Below the pieces are notes generated by a model, which saw only the letters and a program-made list of their open reading frames with translations, was not told the origin of the DNA and searched no databases. A program made the position numbers and the translations under genes. Shown here in pieces: positions 16,877 to 24,615 of a DNA stretch of 37,111 nucleotides. Each line of letters begins with the position of its first letter. Position 1 is the first letter of the stretch. The DNA comes from Clostridia bacterium (GTDB lineage: Bacteria; Bacillota; Clostridia; Oscillospirales; Acutalibacteraceae), in contig JAQXZA010000122.1 of assembly GCA_029226955.1 (NCBI GenBank), forward strand, positions 1-37,111, in the 5' to 3' direction.

Positions 16877-17512
16877 ATGGATAATTCACGCAAATATACG
16901 GCAGAGGACTATTATGCACTTACGGCAGAAAAAGTTGAACTGATTGACGGTGTATTATATGGTGTTTCTTCACTATCGCAAAAAACAGATAAAAAATATA
17001 CAGTAGAAGATTATTATGCACTTAATAAAGGCGACAGAGTCGAACTCATAGACGGCTTTCTTTATGATATGTCGCCGTCACCGCTGAGAATACATCAGGA
17101 AATTTCAGGAGAACTGTTTGCTGAAATACACAGCTACATCAAGAAAAATAACGGCAGTTGTAAAGTTTATTCTGCACCGTTTGATGTACAGCTTTCAGAC
17201 AATACGGTTGTTGTTCCCGATATTTCGGTTATATGCGATAAAAACAAGCTGACAAAAAAAGGCTGTACGGGTGCACCTGACTGGATTATCGAAATTGTTT
17301 CAGACAATGCCGTAAACGATTATGTCAGAAAACTCAACTTATATCAAATCTACGGCGTAAAAGAATACTGGATTGTTGACCCGAAAACCAAAAAAGTACA
17401 GGTATATATTTTTGGTGATGATTTTTCCACAATAATATATAACTTTACAGATACAATACCTGTCAACATCTATAACGGCAATCTTAAAATAAATATATCA
17501 GAGTTAATCTGA
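16877..17512 (+). CDS. Uma2 (DUF820) family putative endonuclease with duplicated N-terminal motif
   Basis: The 211 residues carry the Uma2 pattern: VVPDISV (Asp115), PDWIIEIVS (Glu139), RKLNLYQIYGVKEYWIVDP (Lys152 near its start). This is a PD-(D/E)xK-like arrangement. The family is widespread but its function is unknown. The N-terminal motif KYTxEDYYAL...VELIDGxLY occurs twice in tandem (residues 6-28 and 40-63), whereas one copy is normal. The start is the ATG at 16877, preceded by ACAGGTGAT. A frame open upstream to 16730 overlaps accA and has no SD. As the last gene before the operon terminator it is probably co-transcribed with the fab/acc genes. Confidence 0.82.
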   Translation: MDNSRKYTAEDYYALTAEKVELIDGVLYGVSSLSQKTDKKYTVEDYYALNKGDRVELIDGFLYDMSPSPLRIHQEISGELFAEIHSYIKKNNGSCKVYSAPFDVQLSDNTVVVPDISVICDKNKLTKKGCTGAPDWIIEIVSDNAVNDYVRKLNLYQIYGVKEYWIVDPKTKKVQVYIFGDDFSTIIYNFTDTIPVNIYNGNLKINISELI

Positions 17513-17527
17513 TTTTTATAGAAAAAT

Positions 17528-17567
17528 CGCATTGCAGTCATTAACGGCTCGACAATGCGTTTTTTTG
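17528..17567 (+). terminator. Intrinsic terminator of the fab/acc operon
   Basis: CGCATTG (17528-17534) pairs with CAATGCG (17553-17559), followed by eight T (17560-17567). Confidence 0.85.
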
Positions 17568-17597
17568 TGTTTTTGAATTTTCTGTTTTTTTCAGGGC

Positions 17598-17625
17598 TTG
17601 ACATATCCTATGAAAATTATATAAT
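17598..17625 (+). promoter_or_regulatory. Promoter of trmL
   Basis: TTGACA (17598-17603), a 16-bp spacer and TATAAT (17620-17625) lie 34 nt before the ATG at 17660. Both boxes match the sigma-A consensus exactly. Confidence 0.75.
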
Positions 17626-17659
17626 TTAATGTGAATAATAAAATAATGGAGTTAAAAAA

Positions 17660-18157
17660 ATGTCAGAACTTAATATCGTTCTTGTTGAACCTGAAATCCC
17701 ACAAAATACGGGAAACATTGCCCGAACCTGTGCGGCAACGGGTGCAAGACTTCATATCGTAAAGCCTATGGGTTTCGAAATTGACGACAAAAAACTTAAA
17801 AGAGCCGGACTTGATTACTGGTACTTGCTCGACATAACCTACTATGAAAATCTTGATGATTTTTTTGAAAAGACAAAGGGCGGAAAATACTATTATTTTT
17901 CGACAAAAGCACCACAAAAACATACCGACATACAATATCCCGACGGCTGTTATATTGTTTTCGGAAAAGAAACAAAAGGACTGCCCGAATGGCTTTTGCA
18001 CGACAATCCCGAAACAACCGTCAGAATACCTATGATAAGCGAGGCGAGAAGTCTTAATCTTTCAAATTCCGTTGCAATCGCCGCTTATGAGGTGTTAAGA
18101 CAATGGGATTATCCGAAACTTCTCACTCACGGAAAACTAAGAGAGTACAACTGGTGA
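17660..18157 (+). CDS. trmL: tRNA (cytidine/uridine-34 2'-O)-methyltransferase
   Basis: This SPOUT-class methyltransferase modifies the wobble ribose of certain leucine tRNAs with SAM. The 165-residue length is typical. Motif 1 is EPEIPQNTGNIARTCAATG (10-28), motif 2 is YIVFGKETKGLP, and motif 3 is IPM...RSLNLSNSVAIAAYEVLRQ, which forms the trefoil knot. The SD ATGGAG lies about 7 nt upstream. It has its own consensus promoter. Its TGA stop (18155-18157) is the first base triplet of a heptamer repeat array. Confidence 0.93.
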   Translation: MSELNIVLVEPEIPQNTGNIARTCAATGARLHIVKPMGFEIDDKKLKRAGLDYWYLLDITYYENLDDFFEKTKGGKYYYFSTKAPQKHTDIQYPDGCYIVFGKETKGLPEWLLHDNPETTVRIPMISEARSLNLSNSVAIAAYEVLRQWDYPKLLTHGKLREYNW

Positions 18158-18212
18158 GAGTTGAGAGTGGAGTGTGGAGTGTGGAGAGTGGAGTTGTGCG
18201 AAAGGTTAGTTT
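18155..18212 (+). repeat. Heptamer repeat copy C behind trmL
   Basis: GAGAGTT/GAGTGTG/GAGAGTG units with a 7-bp period run from the trmL stop codon to about 18195. The tail TTGTGCGAAAGGTTAGTTT (18194-18212) follows. A second similar tail GTTAGTTGTTGCG lies at about 18245, and 18314-18359 resembles 2863-2908. Together these occupy the 234-nt gap before the ABC-F gene. Confidence 0.75.
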
Positions 18213-18363
18213 AACAAAAAGTCAGGAGTTATTTTTTTGATTGGTTAGTTGTTGCGTGGTGATTAGTGAATTATAGCATTTAATTATTGCGTAGAATGAT
18301 AACATTAACTTATGGTGCGGACAAGGAGTTTGGGGTAACAAAAACTTTGAACGCAAATTGACA

Positions 18364-18384
18364 GCGGAGGCACTCCGCAGGAGG
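18364..18384 (+). promoter_or_regulatory. Hairpin beside the ABC-F ribosome binding site
   Basis: GCGGAG (18364-18369) pairs with CTCCGC (18373-18378), with a 3-nt loop directly before the SD AGGAGG (18379-18384). The CTCC arm could alternatively pair with the SD, which would make a simple switch on translation start. This is inference only. Confidence 0.35.
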
Positions 18385-18391
18385 AAAATAT

Positions 18392-19993
18392 ATGATTACT
18401 GTTTCAAATGTATCCGTGAATTTCAGCGGAACACCGCTTTTTTCAGATGTTAATCTTAAATTTACAGACGGCAACTGTTATGGCATTATCGGTGCTAACG
18501 GTGCCGGAAAATCAACCTTTTTAAAGGTACTTTCAGGTGAACTTGAAGCCACAAAAGGCGAGGTTACCGTTTCAGAAAATACAAGAATGTCAGTGTTAAA
18601 GCAAGACCACTTTGCATTTGACAGCTACACTGTTCTTGATACCGTAATATACGGCAATAAAAAATTATATGACATAATGAAAGAAAAAGACGCTATATAT
18701 TTAAAGGAAGATTTTTCCGAGGAGGACGGCATAAGAGCGTCAGAGCTTGAAGCGGAATTTGCCGAGCTTAACGGCTGGGAGGCAGAAAGTGATGCGTCAA
18801 AACTTATTCAGGGTTTAGGACTTTCCGAAGACTTGCTTTATATGCAGATGAGTTCGCTGACAGGTAACGAAAAAGTCAAGGTTCTGTTGGCACAGGCACT
18901 TTTCGGAAATCCTGAAATAATACTTCTTGACGAGCCGACAAACAACCTTGACATAAAGGCTATTGCGTGGCTTGAAGATTTTATACTTGAATATCAGGGT
19001 ACTGTAATTGTGGTATCGCACGACAGACATTTTCTTAATACCGTATGTACACATATGGTTGATATTGACTATAACAAGATTAAAATGTATGTCGGTAACT
19101 ATGAGTTCTGGTATGAATCAAGCCAGCTTGTTCAGGCTATGATTAAACAGCAGAACAAAAAGACCGAAGAAAAAATCAAGGAATTGCAGAGCTTTATTCA
19201 GCGTTTTTCGGCGAATAAATCAAAATCAAAACAGGCAACATCAAGACGAAAACTCCTTGATAAACTCACGGTTGAAGAAATGCCTGCGTCAAGCAGACGT
19301 TATCCGTTTGTAGGATTTACTATGGACAGGGAAGTCGGCAAGGAAGTCTTAACCGTTGAAAATCTCTCAAAAACAATCGACGGCGAAAAAGTCCTTGACA
19401 ATGTATCATTCAGAATTGAGCGTACCGATAAAGTTGCGTTCCTTTGCGACAACGAAATTGCAATAACGGCACTTTTTGAAATTCTTATGGGCAATATGGA
19501 GGCTGACGAGGGCAAATTCAAATGGGGTGTCAGCACATCACAGTCATATTTTCCGAAAGACAACACGAAATTCTTTGAGGGTTGCGACCTTTCAATTCTT
19601 GACTGGTTGCGTCAGTATGTCCGTGGAAACGATAACACCGACACATATCTCAGAGGTTTTCTTGGCAGAATGTTGTTTTCGGGTGAAGATGTCTTCAAGC
19701 CTGTAAAGGTTCTTTCGGGTGGCGAAAAGGTGAGATGTATGCTGTCAAGAATGATGATGTTCGGTGCAAACTGTCTTGTGCTTGACCAGCCGACAAACCA
19801 CCTTGACCTTGAATCAATCACAGCCGTAAACAAAGGCTTGCAGAGCTTTAAAGGCGTTGTTCTGTTTACATCTCACGACCACGAATTTATTTCAACCGTA
19901 GCAAACAGAATTATAGTTCTTGAAAAGAACGGCATTAAGGACATCACAGAAACCTATGACGACTATATCAAAGAAAAATATCAGGTTGAATAA
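18392..19993 (+). CDS. ABC-F family ATPase with one degenerate ATP site
   Basis: ABC-F proteins have two ABC domains, no membrane part, and act on the ribosome. The first domain has Walker A GANGAGKST (34-42), Walker B IILLDE (177-181 with Glu181), His210, but the signature is LTGNE (156-160). A charged linker (about 240-300) follows. The second domain lacks the Walker A lysine (LCDNEIAITA, 351-360), has Gln466 in place of the catalytic Glu (LVLDQ), yet has a standard LSGGE (441-445) and His495. The 533 residues are a usual length, without the C-terminal or antibiotic-resistance extension. The SD AGGAGG is strong. The CBS gene follows after 15 nt. Confidence 0.9.
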   Translation: MITVSNVSVNFSGTPLFSDVNLKFTDGNCYGIIGANGAGKSTFLKVLSGELEATKGEVTVSENTRMSVLKQDHFAFDSYTVLDTVIYGNKKLYDIMKEKDAIYLKEDFSEEDGIRASELEAEFAELNGWEAESDASKLIQGLGLSEDLLYMQMSSLTGNEKVKVLLAQALFGNPEIILLDEPTNNLDIKAIAWLEDFILEYQGTVIVVSHDRHFLNTVCTHMVDIDYNKIKMYVGNYEFWYESSQLVQAMIKQQNKKTEEKIKELQSFIQRFSANKSKSKQATSRRKLLDKLTVEEMPASSRRYPFVGFTMDREVGKEVLTVENLSKTIDGEKVLDNVSFRIERTDKVAFLCDNEIAITALFEILMGNMEADEGKFKWGVSTSQSYFPKDNTKFFEGCDLSILDWLRQYVRGNDNTDTYLRGFLGRMLFSGEDVFKPVKVLSGGEKVRCMLSRMMMFGANCLVLDQPTNHLDLESITAVNKGLQSFKGVVLFTSHDHEFISTVANRIIVLEKNGIKDITETYDDYIKEKYQVE

Positions 19994-20008
19994 TATAGGA
20001 GGGCGGCT

Positions 20009-20713
20009 ATGGACAATTCAGATGAATTTCTCAATCAATACCGGATACTTGAAGAAGAACTTTGCAAGAAATATAATTTTGACGAAAAGACATTCGGCAG
20101 CTCTGTTGTCCGTTTTATAAATGACAAAGAGAGTAAACCGTTCAGGGATAAACTCAATCTTTGTCGTGAGATAAGGAATTTATTGTCACATCATTCCGAA
20201 GTTGAGGGCGAACCGATAGTTGAACCGTCAACAGCAATGATAAATTTCCTTAAAGAAGTAACCGATTATATACAGCGTCCGCCGCTTGCATTGGATTTTG
20301 CAACACTTTATGATGACATTATGAAAACAAATCCGTCACAAAAAGCACAGGTTGTTATGCGAAAAATGGAAAGACTGGGTTTTTCACATATTCCCGTAAT
20401 ATCTGAGGGAAACTTTATCGGAGTGTTCAGCATAAGTACGGTTTTTACATACATCATTAACAACAATATGACTTCTCTTAATGATGATATGACAATCGGG
20501 GATTTTGCAGAGCTTTTGCCTGTTGAAAAACATTCTTCCGAAAAATTCAGTTTTGTTTCAAAAAATGCAACTTTGTTTGAAGTAAAACAGGCATTTGAAA
20601 ACAAAACTCAAAGAAACAAACGTCTTGCCGTAATCTTTATAACCGACAACGGTTCAATCGGCGGCAGAATTTTAGGTATGCTTACCCCGTGGGACATTTT
20701 AAGAAATGCGTAA
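20009..20713 (+). CDS. CBS-domain pair protein with an N-terminal HEPN-like segment
   Basis: The 234-residue product has an all-helical N-terminal part (1-90) containing REIRNLLSHH. Arg56-Asn57-x3-His61 fits the R-x4-H motif of HEPN domains, many of which are RNases. Two CBS motifs follow (about 95-150, with FSHIPVISEGNFIGVFSIST, and about 165-232, ending in LGMLTPWDILRNA). CBS pairs often bind adenosine nucleotides. The SD GGAGGG is 7 nt upstream and the gene lies 15 nt after the ABC-F gene, so they form an operon. The HEPN assignment rests on one motif plus predicted helices and is tentative; the CBS assignment is solid. Confidence 0.75.
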   Translation: MDNSDEFLNQYRILEEELCKKYNFDEKTFGSSVVRFINDKESKPFRDKLNLCREIRNLLSHHSEVEGEPIVEPSTAMINFLKEVTDYIQRPPLALDFATLYDDIMKTNPSQKAQVVMRKMERLGFSHIPVISEGNFIGVFSISTVFTYIINNNMTSLNDDMTIGDFAELLPVEKHSSEKFSFVSKNATLFEVKQAFENKTQRNKRLAVIFITDNGSIGGRILGMLTPWDILRNA

Positions 20714-20773
20714 ACAGAGTGGAGTGTGGAGAGTGGAGTGTGAAGTTATTGTGCGAGCCGTTAGTTGTTGCGG
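20714..20773 (+). repeat. Heptamer repeat copy D behind the CBS gene
   Basis: GAGTGTG/GAGAGTG units begin right after the stop codon (20711-20713) and run to about 20744. The tail TTGTGCGAGCCGTTAGTTG lies at 20749-20767, with GTTGCGG following. Confidence 0.75.
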
Positions 20774-20794
20774 ATAGATTAGAACTACTATAAT
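20765..20794 (+). promoter_or_regulatory. Possible promoter of mnmA
   Basis: A perfect TATAAT at 20789-20794 lies 20 nt before the ATG. The best -35 candidate, TTGTTG at 20765-20770 (18-bp spacer), is weak and falls inside the tail of repeat copy D. Confidence 0.35.
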
Positions 20795-20813
20795 ATAAAA
20801 AGTTGGTGATAAA

Positions 20814-21902
20814 ATGGAAAGAAAAAAAGTTATGGTTGCAATGAGCGGCGGTGTTGACAGCTCAGTTGCCGCTGTATTGCTTAAAAAAGATTATGATGTC
20901 GCAGGTGTGACGTTAAGGCTTTTTACAAATGACGATATTCACCTTGACAGGACAAAAACCTGTTGTTCGCTTGATGATGTCGAGGACGCAAGAAGTGTTG
21001 CAAACAAACTTGGCTTTGACCACTATGTTTATAATTTCGGTGACAGATTTAAGGAATGTGTTATTGATAAATTCAACAATTCATATATGTGCGGTCTTAC
21101 GCCGAATCCGTGTATTGACTGTAACCGTTTCATAAAGTTTGACGCACTTTTGAAAAGGGCAGAACTGCTTGAACAGGATTATATTGCGACAGGTCACTAT
21201 GTACGGCGTGGATATGACGAAAAAACAGGGCGTTATACTCTCAGAAAAGGTCTTGACCCGACGAAAGACCAAAGCTATGTTCTTTACGGTATGACACAAA
21301 AGCAGCTTGCAAAGACATTGTTTCCGATAGGTGGACTGACTAAGGACGAAACAAGACAAATTGCCTCACAGTACGGTCTTGTCAATGCCTCAAAGCCCGA
21401 CAGTCAGGATATATGCTTTGTGCCTGACGGTGATTATGCAAAATTCATTGAGGAATATACAGGCAAGAATTTTCCGCAAGGGAATTTTATTGACAAGAAC
21501 GGAAATGTTCTCGGCAAGCACAACGGAATTATCCGCTACACAATCGGACAGCGTAAAGGACTTGGAATTGCACTCGGTGAACCGGCTTATGTCGTTTCAA
21601 AGGACATTGAACACAATACGGTTACTCTCGGCACAAATGAAGATTTGTTTACAGACACGGCTTATGGTAATGACGTAAACTGGGTTTCAATCGCACAGCC
21701 TGATGAGCCGATAAGAGTTACTGCACGTGTAAGATACAATCAGAAAGAACAGCCGGCAACGCTTTATCCGCTTGAAAACGGCAATGTGAAAATTGTCTTT
21801 GACAAGCCACAACGTGCCATAACCTACGGACAGGCTCTTGTATGGTATCAGAACGACCTTCTTCTCGGCGGTGCAACCTGTGTGCAAAAAATTCCACAAT
21901 AA
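20814..21902 (+). CDS. mnmA: tRNA-specific 2-thiouridylase
   Basis: It inserts sulfur at U34 of Lys, Glu and Gln tRNAs using ATP and a persulfide relay. The 362 residues contain the PP-loop SGGVDSS (11-17), Cys100 in NPCIDCNRFIKF and the second catalytic Cys201 in DSQDICFV. The C-terminal beta barrel includes GQRKGLGIA and the AITYGQALVWY segment. The SD is weak (GGTGAT). Together with trmL, ABC-F and the HEPN/CBS protein it makes a stretch of translation-linked genes. A clear terminator follows. Confidence 0.97.
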   Translation: MERKKVMVAMSGGVDSSVAAVLLKKDYDVAGVTLRLFTNDDIHLDRTKTCCSLDDVEDARSVANKLGFDHYVYNFGDRFKECVIDKFNNSYMCGLTPNPCIDCNRFIKFDALLKRAELLEQDYIATGHYVRRGYDEKTGRYTLRKGLDPTKDQSYVLYGMTQKQLAKTLFPIGGLTKDETRQIASQYGLVNASKPDSQDICFVPDGDYAKFIEEYTGKNFPQGNFIDKNGNVLGKHNGIIRYTIGQRKGLGIALGEPAYVVSKDIEHNTVTLGTNEDLFTDTAYGNDVNWVSIAQPDEPIRVTARVRYNQKEQPATLYPLENGNVKIVFDKPQRAITYGQALVWYQNDLLLGGATCVQKIPQ

Positions 21903-21938
21903 ATATGCAATAAAATCATAAATTTTAAATATTTTTAC

Positions 21939-21979
21939 AAACAGCGTACAAGTTTTATACGCTGTTTTTACTTTTTTTA
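21939..21979 (+). terminator. Intrinsic terminator after mnmA
   Basis: AAACAGCGTA (21939-21948) pairs with TACGCTGTTT (21958-21967) and two T tracts follow. It is the first item in the 340-nt gap before the sugar-binding protein gene. The rest of that gap is AT-rich leader with a promoter and a palindrome, and no gene is supported there. Confidence 0.85.
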
Positions 21980-22131
21980 CAGTAAAAACTGCCAAATAGA
22001 TAAAATGTACAAAAAAATCATTTTTGATATAGTTATAATGCAAAATTCTATCGGCAAAACAACGAAAAAACTTGAAATAAACTTGAAACAAAGCAAAAAA
22101 TATAGAAAATGCATAACTTTTGGCTTTTTGG

Positions 22132-22160
22132 TTGACATATATAGTTCAAAATATTATAAT
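22132..22160 (+). promoter_or_regulatory. Consensus promoter of the sugar ABC importer
   Basis: TTGACA (22132-22137), exactly 17 bp, TATAAT (22155-22160): a perfect sigma-A promoter. The leader to the ATG at 22243 is about 75 nt. Confidence 0.85.
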
Positions 22161-22175
22161 TTATACAGTACAAAA

Positions 22176-22191
22176 TATCAATGCATTGTAT
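22176..22191 (+). promoter_or_regulatory. Palindrome near the start site, possible operator
   Basis: CAATGCATTG (22179-22188) is a perfect 10-bp palindrome with AT-rich flanks, about 10-20 nt after the expected start site. That is where a repressor would block such a strong promoter. It does not match the catabolite (cre) consensus, and no regulator gene is adjacent. Confidence 0.4.
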
Positions 22192-22242
22192 ATTATTCCG
22201 TGTATTTCAACAAAATTTTATGTGCAAAGGAGTAGATAACCA

Positions 22243-23625
22243 ATGAAAAAGAGAGTTACCGCAATGATTCTTGCAGCAATGCTTTGTGCATCAGCTGTTA
22301 TGACCGGTTGTAGTGCTGCAAAAACCAACGACAGCAAAACTTCCGGCGGAACAGACAGCAAAACAGAATCAACAGCGTCAGCATCATCAGACGAACCAGT
22401 AAAAATCACAATCAAGCAGTTTAAAGCAGAAATTGACGAACAACTCGGACAGGCAATCGAAAAATACAAAACAGTTGCTCCTAATGTAACAATCGAATAT
22501 CAGTCAATCGGTGCCGGCACGGATATAGGCACTGTACTTAAAGCAGATATGGCAGCAGGCACAATGCCTACAATCTTCAACGCAATAGGTCCGTCAGAGT
22601 ATCAGGTATATAAAGATTATCTTGAAGACCTTTCGGATCAGCCTTGGGTTGAACACGCATCAAAGGGTACACTCGACCTCCTTACTGTTGACGGTAAAAA
22701 ATATGGTCTTCCTGTTTCAACAGAAGGTCTTGGACTTGTAGTAAACAAGAAGATTTTTGACGATGCCAAAATCGACATTTCAAATCTTAAAACAATGGAA
22801 GATTTTGACAAGGCTTTCAAGGCACTTGACGACAAGATTAAAGACGGTTCAATCAAGGATATAGAAAGTGCTAAGTCACTTAAAGCTGTAACAGCAGTAC
22901 AGGGTTCAGAAAAATGGGTACTTGGTGACCACGCTGAAAACATCTTCCTTGTTCCTGAATTTGAAGGAGATCCTTTCAAGGCTTATGATTCAAAGACAAT
23001 CGAAATGAAGTATGCCGATACATACAAGGATTACACAGATATGATGCTCAAATATTCGGAATTTGTTGACAACGGCAAGGGTGCTGTTACTTATACATAT
23101 TCAAGTAACGCTATTCCGGATCTTGCATCAGGCAAGGTTGCAGTAATTCAGCAGGGTAACTGGGCTTACGGCGAAATTGCAAAGATTGATGAAGAAGTAG
23201 CAAAGAACCTTACACTTATTCCTATGCCTATCGGCGGAGAAAATCAGGACGCAGCTATGGTTTCAATCCTTTCACAGTACTGGGTTGTAAACAAACAGGC
23301 AAGCGACGCTGAAAAGAAAGCAGCAAAAGATTTCCTCAACTGGCTCTATCAGAGTGATGAAGGCAAGGACATCATTGTAAACAGTTTCGGATTTATTCCG
23401 GTATTTGATAACTACGGTGATATGATGCCGTCAGATCCTCTTTCACAGGCTGTTGTTCAGCTTTCAAAGGACGGAAAAGTAGTAAATGCTGTATTCAAGG
23501 GTACACCTGACGGCTGGGGACAGGATAAATTCGGTGCAGCTGTACAGGCTTACATCTCAGGCGACAAGACTTGGGAAGAAGTTGTTAAGACAGCAAAAGA
23601 CAGCTGGGCAGAAGCTAAGAAATAA
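22243..23625 (+). CDS. Sugar ABC transporter substrate-binding lipoprotein
   Basis: The 460-residue extracellular binding protein (family 1, carbohydrate type) has a signal peptide with lipobox MTGC (lipidated Cys23), followed by a Ser/Thr/Lys spacer to about residue 50. The mature domain includes ITIKQFKAEIDEQL, the segment GLPVSTEGLGLVVNKKIF and the C-terminal AVQAYISGDKTWEEVVK. It captures an oligosaccharide or sugar at the cell surface for the two permeases that follow. The substrate cannot be named from sequence. The SD AAGGAG is about 10 nt upstream. A stem-loop after the gene probably lets it be made in excess over the permeases. Confidence 0.93.
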   Translation: MKKRVTAMILAAMLCASAVMTGCSAAKTNDSKTSGGTDSKTESTASASSDEPVKITIKQFKAEIDEQLGQAIEKYKTVAPNVTIEYQSIGAGTDIGTVLKADMAAGTMPTIFNAIGPSEYQVYKDYLEDLSDQPWVEHASKGTLDLLTVDGKKYGLPVSTEGLGLVVNKKIFDDAKIDISNLKTMEDFDKAFKALDDKIKDGSIKDIESAKSLKAVTAVQGSEKWVLGDHAENIFLVPEFEGDPFKAYDSKTIEMKYADTYKDYTDMMLKYSEFVDNGKGAVTYTYSSNAIPDLASGKVAVIQQGNWAYGEIAKIDEEVAKNLTLIPMPIGGENQDAAMVSILSQYWVVNKQASDAEKKAAKDFLNWLYQSDEGKDIIVNSFGFIPVFDNYGDMMPSDPLSQAVVQLSKDGKVVNAVFKGTPDGWGQDKFGAAVQAYISGDKTWEEVVKTAKDSWAEAKK

Positions 23626-23664
23626 TTTTATAGCCTGACATTGACGGCGTAATACACAAATGAT

Positions 23665-23700
23665 AAAAGGTGCGGTGGATAATGTCTGCCGCACCTTTTT
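23665..23700 (+). terminator. Stem-loop between binding protein and permease genes
   Basis: AAAAGGTGCGG (23665-23675) pairs with CCGCACCTTTT (23689-23699). It is probably a partial terminator or mRNA-stabilising loop inside the operon, as is common after binding-protein genes. Confidence 0.8.
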
Positions 23701-23748
23701 AAAATGTTCATCAAACTGACAAACTTAATATTAACAGGAGGCTGAAAA

Positions 23749-24615
23749 ATGAAACGCTCAAAACTCGGATTCTGGCTTTTTCTTGCACCGTGTCTGATTT
23801 CATTTGCAATAGTTGTAATTATACCGGCGGTAATGGGTATATATTACTCAATGACGGACTGGAAAGGTTCAGGAAATGCAAATTTTATCGGCTTTGATAA
23901 CTACATAAAACTTTTTACAGGCGACAATTCTAATTTCTGGTATTCATTCGGTTACACTGCATTGTTTGCAATAACAGCGGTTATCTGTATCAATGCGGTA
24001 GGTTTTGCACTTGCACTGCTTGTAACCAAAAAATTCCGTGGTTCAACACTTCTCAGAGGTATTTTCTTTATGCCTAACCTTATCGGCGGACTTCTTCTTG
24101 GTTTTGCGTGGCAGTTCATTTTCAAACAGGTATTCAATGCGATTTATGACGCAACAGGAATGGAATTTTTCAGAAACTGGCTGACCGACAGCACAACGGG
24201 ATTTTTTGCACTGCTTATCGTAATGGTATGGCAGATGGGCGGATATATGATGATTATTTACATAGCAGCCATTCAGAATATCCCTGACAGCGTTATTGAG
24301 GCTGCCGCTATTGACGGTGCTGGCGGTTGGAGAAGACTGTTCAGTATCACAATTCCGATGGTTGTTCCGGCTTTTTCAACAGGACTTTTCCTTATGCTTT
24401 CAAACTCTTTCAAACTTTTCGACCAGAACCTTGCACTCACAAACGGCGGCCCTAACCACTGTAATGAAATGCTTGCACTGAATATCTACAACTCGGCATT
24501 CATATCGAATGAAACGGGTTATGCACAGGCGAAAGCGGTAATATTCCTTATTTCCGTCGCCACAATATCCGTTATTCAGCTTATTGCAACCAAGAGAGCG
24601 GAGGTGGAATCATGA
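23749..24615 (+). CDS. Sugar ABC transporter permease (MalF/UgpA-like)
   Basis: The 288-residue inner-membrane protein has six predicted membrane segments, starting WLFLAPCLISFAIVVIIPAV. The EAA loop that contacts the ATPase is at about residue 184 (EAAAIDGAGGWRRLFSITIP). The LFMPNLIGGLLLGFAW region is typical of the first permease of family 1 sugar importers. The SD AGGAGG is 7 nt upstream. Its stop overlaps the next start in ATGA (24612-24615), so the two permeases are translationally coupled and form the heterodimeric channel. Confidence 0.93.
   Translation: MKRSKLGFWLFLAPCLISFAIVVIIPAVMGIYYSMTDWKGSGNANFIGFDNYIKLFTGDNSNFWYSFGYTALFAITAVICINAVGFALALLVTKKFRGSTLLRGIFFMPNLIGGLLLGFAWQFIFKQVFNAIYDATGMEFFRNWLTDSTTGFFALLIVMVWQMGGYMMIIYIAAIQNIPDSVIEAAAIDGAGGWRRLFSITIPMVVPAFSTGLFLMLSNSFKLFDQNLALTNGGPNHCNEMLALNIYNSAFISNETGYAQAKAVIFLISVATISVIQLIATKRAEVES

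Noticed and set aside
17538-17556. tRNA genes in intergenic regions
   Set aside because: No cloverleaf or TTCGA-type T-loop context was found in any gap; the stem-loops seen are terminators.
21687-22091. 134-codon minus-strand ORF over the end of mnmA
   Set aside because: It covers mnmA's conserved C-terminus and its terminator, and the product is a low-complexity aromatic-rich string.
22005-22235. 76-codon plus-strand ORF upstream of the sugar-binding protein
   Set aside because: It runs through the consensus promoter and palindrome, has no SD, and encodes Lys/Tyr/Ile-rich random sequence typical of AT-rich DNA.
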